Shown here: positions 1 through 6,468 of the stretch, piece by piece
Position numbering within the stretch: position 1 is the first letter of the stretch
Layout: each line of letters starts with the position of its first letter
NCBI GenBank assembly: GCA_905233405.1
Contig: CAJOEG010000016.1
Location: forward strand, 1-19,641
Direction of reading: 5' to 3'
Length of the DNA stretch: 19,641 nt
Origin: an uncultured Bacteroidales bacterium
GTDB lineage: Bacteria > Bacteroidota > Bacteroidia > Bacteroidales > ML635J-15
Made by a program: the position numbers and the translations under genes
Notes under the pieces: model-generated
What the model saw: only the letters and a program-made list of their open reading frames with translations
The model's database searches: none
What the model was told of the DNA's origin: nothing

Positions 1-38
1 CAGCAGAACCTGCTCCGGAAGAACCTGCTGCAGAATAA
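1..38 (+). CDS. C-terminal tail of an upstream gene, product unknown
   Basis: Reading from base 3, the window opens with a short Ala/Glu/Pro-rich peptide (AEPAPEEPAAE) ending at TAA (36-38). The coding reading is supported by the repeated GAACCTGCT-like codons and by a terminator hairpin 28 bases downstream. Acidic Ala/Glu/Pro tails occur at the end of some Bacteroidota ribosomal proteins, such as the extended S16 (rpsP), and on other proteins. With only 11 residues the identity cannot be decided. The gene is cut by the window edge. Confidence 0.45.
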   Translation, partial: AEPAPEEPAAE

Positions 39-65
39 ACAAACATCATTTTAACGCAATAAAGA

Positions 66-99
66 AGGCTGCCAAATTTTTTTTGACAGCCTCTTTTTT
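66..99. terminator. Bidirectional intrinsic terminator between convergent genes
   Basis: The arms AGGCTGCCA (66-74) and TGACAGCCT (84-92) pair over nine positions with one C-A mismatch on the plus strand, which becomes a G-U wobble on the minus strand. The inner AA/TT extends the stem. On the plus strand a run of six T (94-99) follows. On the minus strand the hairpin is followed by TTCTTTATT. It lies between the upstream plus-strand gene and the 3' end of pepD and can serve both. Confidence 0.75.
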
Positions 100-116
100 A
101 TTGTATGTTATTTTCC

Positions 117-1574
117 CTATTTTACAGGAATATTCTTCAGTACATCAAGCAGATGCCTGTACCACATATCCACGGTCTTGATTTCAACCTTCTCGTCGGG
201 CGAGTGAACGCCACGCAAAGTCGGACCGAACGAAACCATATCGAGGTTCGGGTACTTCTCGAGGAACAGACCGCACTCAAGTCCTGCGTGAATTGCACGA
301 ACAACAGGAGTCTTGCCGAACAGTCTTTCGTACGAAGCAACAACAATCTTCAGAATTTCCGAATCGGTATTCGGTGCCCATCCGGGATAGCCGTCGCCCG
401 ATTCTACCTTTGCACCTGCAAGCAGGAACACATTGCGTACCATAGTGTTGATGTCTTCCTTGCCCGATTCGAGCGAACTGCGCTGGCTGGTCGTAACCTG
501 AATCTTGTCGTCGTAGAACTTTACCGATGCAAGGTTGGTTGATGTCTCGACCAAGCCCTTTATTGCTGGGCTCCAAGCGTGTACTCCGTGAGGACAAGCC
601 GAAACCGCCATCACAAGTCTGCGCTGAGTTTCCTCGTCGATTACGAATGCCGGCATAGCCTCTTCGTGAAGCTCCAAGTTGATATTCGGCTCGGTTATCT
701 TTATTTCCTTGATAATGTCTTCCTTGAACTTTGCAAATTCCTTCCTTACATCCTCGGCAAAGTCGGCCTTAACGGTGAAAACAAATTCTGCCTCACGCGG
801 AATGGCGTTGCGCTTGTTGCCACCGTCGAAATGTGCAAGGCGAGCAAAATACTTGCTTGTTATTTTCTGAAGGAAACGGTTGGCTATCTTGTTGGAGTTG
901 CCAAGTCCCTTGTTGATTTCGTCTCCGCTATGACCACCAGCAAGTCCGTTGATTATGAACTTGTATGCAACATGATGCTCGGGAACGGCTTCCTTCTTGT
1001 ATGAGAAGTCGGCAACAGTGTCGATACCACCGGCACAACCGATAAACATTTCGCCTTCGTCCTCGGAATCGAGGTTGAGAAGGATTTCACCATCGAAAAA
1101 TCCAGCTTCAAGTGCAAAAGCACCAGTAAGACCAGTTTCCTCGTCGATTGTAAAGAGGCACTCAATTGGTCCGTGTTCAACACTGTCATCAGTAAGGATT
1201 GCCATTTCGGCTGCACAGCCAATGCCATCGTCAGCACCCAAAGTTGTTCCTTTTGCCTTTACCCATTCGCCGTCAATGTACGGGGTGATGCCTTCGTTGT
1301 CGAAGTCAATCTTTACATCGCGGTTCTTCTCGCAAACCATATCCATGTGCGACTGCAAAACTACTGTCTTGCGGTTTTCCATGCCCTTTGTTGCGGCCTT
1401 GCGGATTACTACGTTGCCAACCTTGTCGCGGCGTGCTTCGAGGTTGTTGTCCTTTGCAAACTTCATCAGGAATTCCACCATCTTCTCCTCTTTCTTCGAG
1501 GGACGCGGAACTTTCGTTATCTGTTCAAAATACTGCCAAACTTTTTTCGGCTCAAGATTACTTAATACTTCCAT
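117..1574 (-). CDS. pepD: Aminoacyl-histidine dipeptidase PepD (peptidase M20C)
   Basis: A cytoplasmic zinc exopeptidase of 485 residues that cleaves dipeptides such as X-His (carnosine-type) in peptide catabolism. From the ATG at 1574 the M20 motifs line up with the bacterial PepD family: H76 and D78 in QSHMDMV, D115 in LGADDGIG, E145/E146 in DEETGLTG, D169 in NLDSEDEG, and H457 in GVHSPDE. H76, D115, E146, D169 and H457 are the expected zinc ligands; D78 and E145 the expected catalytic residues. A GGHSG motif marks the lid domain. The frame stays open for 35 codons upstream (to 1679), giving a hydrophobic false signal. I reject that start because the promoter (1601-1631) lies inside it and the family has no signal peptide. 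It ends in TAG. It is divergent from the lipoprotein at 1636. Confidence 0.95.
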   Translation of the reverse strand: MEVLSNLEPKKVWQYFEQITKVPRPSKKEEKMVEFLMKFAKDNNLEARRDKVGNVVIRKAATKGMENRKTVVLQSHMDMVCEKNRDVKIDFDNEGITPYIDGEWVKAKGTTLGADDGIGCAAEMAILTDDSVEHGPIECLFTIDEETGLTGAFALEAGFFDGEILLNLDSEDEGEMFIGCAGGIDTVADFSYKKEAVPEHHVAYKFIINGLAGGHSGDEINKGLGNSNKIANRFLQKITSKYFARLAHFDGGNKRNAIPREAEFVFTVKADFAEDVRKEFAKFKEDIIKEIKITEPNINLELHEEAMPAFVIDEETQRRLVMAVSACPHGVHAWSPAIKGLVETSTNLASVKFYDDKIQVTTSQRSSLESGKEDINTMVRNVFLLAGAKVESGDGYPGWAPNTDSEILKIVVASYERLFGKTPVVRAIHAGLECGLFLEKYPNLDMVSFGPTLRGVHSPDEKVEIKTVDMWYRHLLDVLKNIPVK

Positions 1575-1588
1575 AGAAAAATTTTTAT

Positions 1589-1596
1589 TAATTTTG
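1589..1596 (+). promoter_or_regulatory. -7 box of the lipoprotein gene at 1636
   Basis: TAATTTTG is an exact match to the Bacteroidota -7 element TAnnTTTG. Transcription would begin around 1602, leaving a leader of about 35 bases before the ATG at 1636. I see no clear -33 TTG at the right distance. The box sits only four bases from the oppositely oriented -7 box of pepD (1601-1608), so the two promoters physically overlap. Confidence 0.4.
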
Positions 1597-1600
1597 ACAA

Positions 1601-1631
1601 CGAAATTAATACTTATCGGACTAACAGCAAA
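1601..1631 (-). promoter_or_regulatory. Bacteroidota-type promoter of pepD
   Basis: On the minus strand the sequence reads TTTG (1631-1628), 19 bases, then TAATTTCG (1608-1601). This matches the Bacteroidota consensus TTTG-N19-TAnnTTTG with one mismatch in the -7 box. Transcription would start near 1594, about 20 bases before the ATG at 1574. This is the main reason for choosing that start over the longer open frame. Confidence 0.5.
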
Positions 1632-1635
1632 AAAA

Positions 1636-2301
1636 ATGAACGGAATAAAAAATATTTTTTTCATCACATTGATTATCATTGCATTTGGAATTGGTTCAAG
1701 TTCTTGTAAAAAGGATGAAAATCACATTTATGGAAAAGTTACCGATATGTCAACTGGCGAAGCGGTAGGCAATGTGAAAGTTGATTTATATTTGACAAAG
1801 ATAAGTACGGGCAGTTATTCGGGTTCTTTTGAGAAATTTGCCTCAACGGTTACCGATGCAGAGGGCAACTATAGCCTTGAATTTGAACCTGTTGCTGCTG
1901 GTGAATACAGCATACACATATCGAAGGACGGCTATCATTCGAATATCTTGGACTTTATGCCAGAGGAAACTGCATCGGAATACGAAAAGAACATGGCAAT
2001 ACCCAAGGCAGGGTACGTACATTTTAAGATTCGCAACGCATACGGTGCATATCAGGGCAACGAAAACGATGTTGTAAGAATTAAAGTAGATGGAATAAAT
2101 CCGCTTTGTTCCGAGTGTTGCTCATCTGATTACTACTCGTTTGAAGGACTTGGTGTAAACGAAGATTTTGTATGTAACATTGTTGCAGGCGATGAAATAA
2201 CAATAAACCGCTATCTTGTGCGGAATAACAATTCGGAATACAAGAGCAAAAAATTCGTCTGCGAACAGGGGGATACGATAGAATATATCTGGAATTATTA
2301 G
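1636..2301 (+). CDS. Small surface-type lipoprotein with carboxypeptidase-regulatory-like domain
   Basis: 221 residues from the ATG at 1636. Residues 1-23 are a lipoprotein signal with a hydrophobic core ending in GSSSC; Cys24 would be lipidated. The next residues, KKDE, are a Lys/acidic run like the lipoprotein export signal that sends Bacteroidota lipoproteins to the outer face of the outer membrane. Residues about 31-105 (HIYGKVTDMSTGEAVGNVKV, then TDAEGNYSL and AAGEYSIHISKDGY) form a carboxypeptidase-regulatory-like beta sandwich. The C-terminal half (about 120-221) contains a CSECC cysteine cluster and is not recognised. There is no enzymatic motif. The frame is open upstream to 997, but that part is antisense to pepD and excluded. 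It ends in TAG. The role is unknown; a surface binding or structural part is plausible. Confidence 0.8.
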   Translation: MNGIKNIFFITLIIIAFGIGSSSCKKDENHIYGKVTDMSTGEAVGNVKVDLYLTKISTGSYSGSFEKFASTVTDAEGNYSLEFEPVAAGEYSIHISKDGYHSNILDFMPEETASEYEKNMAIPKAGYVHFKIRNAYGAYQGNENDVVRIKVDGINPLCSECCSSDYYSFEGLGVNEDFVCNIVAGDEITINRYLVRNNNSEYKSKKFVCEQGDTIEYIWNY

Positions 2302-2474
2302 CCAATACATATTCCTTTTATGTCAATTGCTGCATTATAAAATTCCATACATAAATGGAAATCTTTATGGAAAAAGACCTCACCAAATGTCAATAGATAT
2401 AAATTGACCTAAAAATATAAAAGTATCACAATAAAAAATTATAACTTGCGCAATATTTTTTTCATTGAATTCTT

Positions 2475-5400
2475 ATGAAACAGCTATTACTTTTATCAAT
2501 TGCACTCTGTTGCCTTTGCGGATATGCGATTTCGCAAAACGGACATATTACGCTAACACATTCGGCGCAGAAGAGTGGTTTGTTACAGTCGAACAGTATG
2601 ACTGGTTTTTGCACCACATTTTCTTTCAACTCCATCGAAAGCCAATCCATTTCGAACGAAAAGGGAAATTTCTCAGAAATCTATATTGACGGTTCGTTCC
2701 CATACGGAGAAGTAGGGTCCCCGTCGCTTCCTATGGTTACAAGGTTGATTGCAATCCCGCAGGGTGCAACGCCGGTAGTCACGGTAAACGGATATTCCGA
2801 ATCGGAATACGCGTTGTCAGACTACGGTATTAATACATTGTCGGCACAGCAGGCTTCTGTACGTAAGGACATTGACCCGACAACCGTGGAATACGTTGTT
2901 GACGAAGCCGCCTACGCACGCGACACCTACACAACCGATGAAATAGCTTCGGTGGAATATTTAGGTACTATGCGTGGTATACGTCTCGGTAAACTGACAA
3001 TACGTCCTGTAGCATACAATGCTGCTGCAAATATGGTTAAGGTTTACAACGATGTAAATGTTACTGTAAGTTTCGAGAATGCCGATGCTGCACTTACGCA
3101 GAGTATGTTCGCAAGCACCTACAGTCCTGCATTCAACAGTATCTACGACCAGTTGTTTAACAAGAGCATTTTCGGTAATTCGGCAATCAAAGGAGTTTAC
3201 GATTCTCACCCTGACATGTACAGCACACCTGTCAGGATGCTGGTCATCTGCTATTCGGGATTCAAGAACAATGCATCACTCAACCAGTGGCTTCAATGGA
3301 AATTGCAGAAGGGTTACTATGTAGACATTTTCTACACCGACGAGACAGGAACAACGGCATCGGCAATTGCTTCGTTTATCAAGACCAAGTATAATGCGTC
3401 TGTAGCATCAGGGAATGCATATACATATTTGATTACCATCGGTGATACAGGACAGGTTCCACAGTATCAGACAAAAGATATAGATGAAGACGCGGCATCG
3501 GATATAGGCTATTCAAGTGTTGACTATGCTACAAATCGTGATTATTTCCCTGATATGTACTACAGCCGTATTTCTGTTGAAAATGCAACACATCTTGCAA
3601 ATTATGTCAACAAGGTTATTGCATACGAGAAATATGAATTTGCAGACGGTGGCAATTTCCTAAATAATGTGATAATTGTTGGCGGTTGGGATTCGAGCTG
3701 GACAAGCATGGTTGCTGCTCCTACAGTAAATTATGCGAAGAACAACTATTTCAATGCATCGAACACTACATACGGTGGATTTGGAAACGGTACGATAAGC
3801 ACTGTAATATCAACGAATTCAACACAAGGTTATTCGGGGTCCAACAATGGTTGCTACAATGGCATCAACAACGGAGCCTGCTTTGTTAACTATACAGCAC
3901 ATGGTGACAAGCAAAAATGGGAGCAGCCATTATTTTCAGCAAAACAAGTGGAAACATTGACAAATACAGGAAAGTATTTCTTTGGTGTTGGTAACTGCTG
4001 TCTATCAGGGAATTTTAACAATGCGGAGCAAACATCGTATGGAGGAACAACTTATTATCCGACTTCTGCAATAGGAAAAACTGCTTGCTTTGCAGAAACA
4101 ATGATTCGTGTTCCCAATGCTGGTGCTATTGCATACATCGGTTGTGCTCCATATTCTTGGTGGTACGAAGATTTTTACTGGGGTGTAGGGGCTCATTCGT
4201 TTTCATCGGGAAATGCTCCATCGACAACAGGTTCAACTATGGGATTCTATGATGCAATGTTTACAAATGATTATTGGAATTCTGCTTCCTCATTATTGTT
4301 TATAGGTAATTTGGCTGTATCATCGGCAATATCCAGCGGTTATTCGACTTCTTCTGGAAATAATGGAACAGGAAGCTATGGTAGTGAGTATTCCAATAGC
4401 GATGTATATTATTGGTCCTTTTACCACACATTCGGCGACGGTTCCGTAATGCCATACATTACAAAGCCGGAAACAAATACTGTTTCGCATTCGGCTTCGA
4501 TAATGGCAGGTATGACATCATTGACAGTAAACGCAGTGGCAGGTTCGTATGTGGCAGTTACCGACAATGTGTCGACAATCTACGGCGTTGCCGTTGCAAA
4601 TGCCCAGGGGGTAGCGACGGTTAACTTCACCGAGTCAATACCATCATCAGGAACTTTATATGTAGTAGTTACTCGTCAGCAGTACCAACCCTATTTCGGA
4701 ACTGTTGACATTACTATTGCTAACGAGCCTTACGTATCGATTCAGAGCTACTCGCCACAAAATGTAAGTTTTGGAACAACCAATGACCTTTCGATGACAC
4801 TCGTCAATATGACAACTGGCACAACCAACGTGAGCCTTACGACATCCGACCAATATCTGACATTAAACGCAGCTAGTGCATCATTCGGAGCAATGACGGC
4901 ACAGGGAGGAACAGCGTCGAGCAACGCATTCAACTTCTCGGTTGCCGAGAATACTCCCGACGGTCACGTTGCAACAATCAACGCAACAATAACCAATGGT
5001 TCGCACTCTTGGGAAGGCACGATGACGATTACGGGTGCTGGTCCTATTTGCGATGCTCCAACTGGACTCAATGTCGCATTAAACGGTTCAAATGCAACTA
5101 TCACTTGGGATACCCAAACCATTACTCCTATTACCATAAGCGACGATTTCGAAAGTCATACCGCTTTTGCAATCAACTCGCCAGGTACTGTGGGCTGGAC
5201 GTATATCGACGGGGACAATACCGAGACTGGTGGGTTCAGTGGATTTAACTTCACTGGCGAAGAGTCAAAAATGGCATACATAATAATGGACAAGGGTAGT
5301 ATTAGCAATTTGAATGCTGGACATTCGGGCAATAAATTCCTTGCAGCACTTTGGACTCAAAATGTTCAGAACGACGACTGGGTTATCAGTCCCGAACTCA

Positions 5401-6098
5401 ATTTCACAGAAAACTTCACTTTCTCCTTCTGGGCTCGTTCAAACCATACGACATACGCTTCTGAGAAGTTCTATGCAGCATACTCTACTACCGGGAATTC
5501 GGCAAGCAACTTTATAAATCTTAATAACACAGCAACAACGACTACAAATGCATGGACGCAATATTCATATACTGTTCCTGCCAGTGCAAAATATGTCGCA
5601 ATACATTGTGTGTCTAACGACCAATATATGTTTGGTGTTGATGACATTACAATCAGCGGAAATGTTATATCAGGTGCTGCTTCTATAAACCTCTATGACA
5701 ACGGAATTCTTGTCGCTTCTAACTTGACAAGCGGAACTTACACGGCAAATAACCTTACTGCTGGCGAACACTGTTTTAGTATTCGTGCAATTTGTGATGA
5801 CAATAGCGAATCGATGTCGGCACAAAGCTGCGTAACGATAGATGGTCATACAAATATCGAAGAAGACAGCATTTCAGTTGAACTTTATCCTAATCCAACC
5901 GATGGCAAGTTTATGATTGAATGCAAAGAAATAACAACCGTTGAAATATTCAATTTGGTAGGTCAGATTGTCGAAAGGGTAGAAGCTAATTCGGATACGA
6001 TTAGCATTGACGCTTCTAATTGGGCAGAGGGTGTTTATTCCGTAAGGATTAAGACCTCTGATGCTGGCATTGTAGTAAAGCAGATTATAAAGCAATAA
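2475..6098 (+). CDS. Gingipain-like C25 cysteine protease with cleaved-adhesin domain and T9SS sorting domain
   Basis: 1207 residues, a secreted cysteine endopeptidase. In order: signal peptide (1 to about 20); C25-type propeptide (about 22-230, with GEVGSPSLPMV and IAIPQGATP); catalytic domain (about 232-600); an Ig-like domain (about 660-750) as behind the gingipain catalytic core; an FN3-like fold beginning ICDAPTGLNV (about 857); a cleaved-adhesin jelly-roll (about 888-1063, from DDFESH to VDDITISG); the remaining FN3 strands (about 1065-1125); and a type A T9SS sorting domain (about 1133-1207, ELYPNPTDGKF to the end). The catalytic pair is H476 (NYTAHGD) and C509 (GNCCLSG). The 33-residue spacing and flanking residues match those of the Porphyromonas gingipains as I recall them. 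Substrate specificity cannot be assigned. The protein should cross the outer membrane by T9SS and be anchored or released. It has its own terminator; no convincing promoter was found. Confidence 0.93.
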   Translation: MKQLLLLSIALCCLCGYAISQNGHITLTHSAQKSGLLQSNSMTGFCTTFSFNSIESQSISNEKGNFSEIYIDGSFPYGEVGSPSLPMVTRLIAIPQGATPVVTVNGYSESEYALSDYGINTLSAQQASVRKDIDPTTVEYVVDEAAYARDTYTTDEIASVEYLGTMRGIRLGKLTIRPVAYNAAANMVKVYNDVNVTVSFENADAALTQSMFASTYSPAFNSIYDQLFNKSIFGNSAIKGVYDSHPDMYSTPVRMLVICYSGFKNNASLNQWLQWKLQKGYYVDIFYTDETGTTASAIASFIKTKYNASVASGNAYTYLITIGDTGQVPQYQTKDIDEDAASDIGYSSVDYATNRDYFPDMYYSRISVENATHLANYVNKVIAYEKYEFADGGNFLNNVIIVGGWDSSWTSMVAAPTVNYAKNNYFNASNTTYGGFGNGTISTVISTNSTQGYSGSNNGCYNGINNGACFVNYTAHGDKQKWEQPLFSAKQVETLTNTGKYFFGVGNCCLSGNFNNAEQTSYGGTTYYPTSAIGKTACFAETMIRVPNAGAIAYIGCAPYSWWYEDFYWGVGAHSFSSGNAPSTTGSTMGFYDAMFTNDYWNSASSLLFIGNLAVSSAISSGYSTSSGNNGTGSYGSEYSNSDVYYWSFYHTFGDGSVMPYITKPETNTVSHSASIMAGMTSLTVNAVAGSYVAVTDNVSTIYGVAVANAQGVATVNFTESIPSSGTLYVVVTRQQYQPYFGTVDITIANEPYVSIQSYSPQNVSFGTTNDLSMTLVNMTTGTTNVSLTTSDQYLTLNAASASFGAMTAQGGTASSNAFNFSVAENTPDGHVATINATITNGSHSWEGTMTITGAGPICDAPTGLNVALNGSNATITWDTQTITPITISDDFESHTAFAINSPGTVGWTYIDGDNTETGGFSGFNFTGEESKMAYIIMDKGSISNLNAGHSGNKFLAALWTQNVQNDDWVISPELNFTENFTFSFWARSNHTTYASEKFYAAYSTTGNSASNFINLNNTATTTTNAWTQYSYTVPASAKYVAIHCVSNDQYMFGVDDITISGNVISGAASINLYDNGILVASNLTSGTYTANNLTAGEHCFSIRAICDDNSESMSAQSCVTIDGHTNIEEDSISVELYPNPTDGKFMIECKEITTVEIFNLVGQIVERVEANSDTISIDASNWAEGVYSVRIKTSDAGIVVKQIIKQ

Positions 6099-6119
6099 TG
6101 TTATTATTATTCAATTAGG

Positions 6120-6154
6120 GGAAGTGGCGATTTATTGTCACTTCCTTATTTTTT
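6120..6154 (+). terminator. Intrinsic terminator of the C25 protease gene
   Basis: GGAAGTGGCGA (6120-6130) pairs with TTGTCACTTCC (6135-6145) over 11 positions including two G-U pairs, with a four-base TTTA loop. TTATTTTTT follows (6146-6154). It starts 22 bases after the stop of the C25 gene. Confidence 0.85.
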
Positions 6155-6410
6155 GTCATTGTTGTCAGCTAAATTATGCGTTGTCACAATTTTTGTTTTG
6201 CTTCGTTGCGTGAACTAAAGGTACGGGAACTAGTCGTAACACGCGATACGGAATGGAGGTGTAATAAGCCGCTCACTGAGCATTTCGCCCCCTGCGATGT
6301 ACTAAGCGATGTCGAAGTAAGCCGAATCGAAGGGTCGAAGTGCGGCAATATACAAGGAGATTGGCTTCGCCGAGCTAAAGGTTGCATTATGTGTAAACAC
6401 GTATGGTTGC
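6155..6410. repeat. Gene-free stretch with a REP-like palindromic element
   Basis: No credible gene lies here; the short open frames have no recognisable protein features. From 6268 to 6346, GCCG-CT-CACT (6268-6277) can pair with AGTGCGGC (6339-6346), a bulged stem closing about 60 bases. The interior carries GTCGAAGT and GTCGAAGTGC, of the sort seen in dispersed REP-like intergenic elements (CACTGAGC...GTCGAAGTG). Only one copy is in this window, so repeat status is an inference. A structured RNA is an alternative. Confidence 0.35.
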
Positions 6411-6441
6411 CAAAAAGAAAGGTGTGCCGTAATGGCACACC
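6411..6441 (-). terminator. Intrinsic terminator of the M16 protease gene
   Basis: GGTGTGCC (6421-6428) and GGCACACC (6434-6441) form a perfect 8-bp stem with a 5-base loop. Read on the minus strand, it is followed by TTTCTTTTT (6420-6412). It lies 27 bases past the stop of the M16 gene at 6469. Confidence 0.85.
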
Positions 6442-6468
6442 CTTCACAAAGCAATATGAAAAAGTCTT

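Noticed and set aside
997..1635. Long open frame upstream of the lipoprotein, same frame
   Set aside because: It is the antisense of pepD; the lipoprotein signal starts cleanly at 1636 behind its own -7 box.
1575..1679. 35-residue N-terminal extension of PepD with a hydrophobic stretch like a signal peptide
   Set aside because: The pepD promoter boxes lie inside it, the family is cytoplasmic, and motif spacing fits a start at 1574.
2343..2408. Small hairpins TTCCAT/ATGGAA and GTCAAT/ATTGAC as a terminator of the lipoprotein gene
   Set aside because: Stems of six AT-rich pairs with no following T-run are too weak to call.
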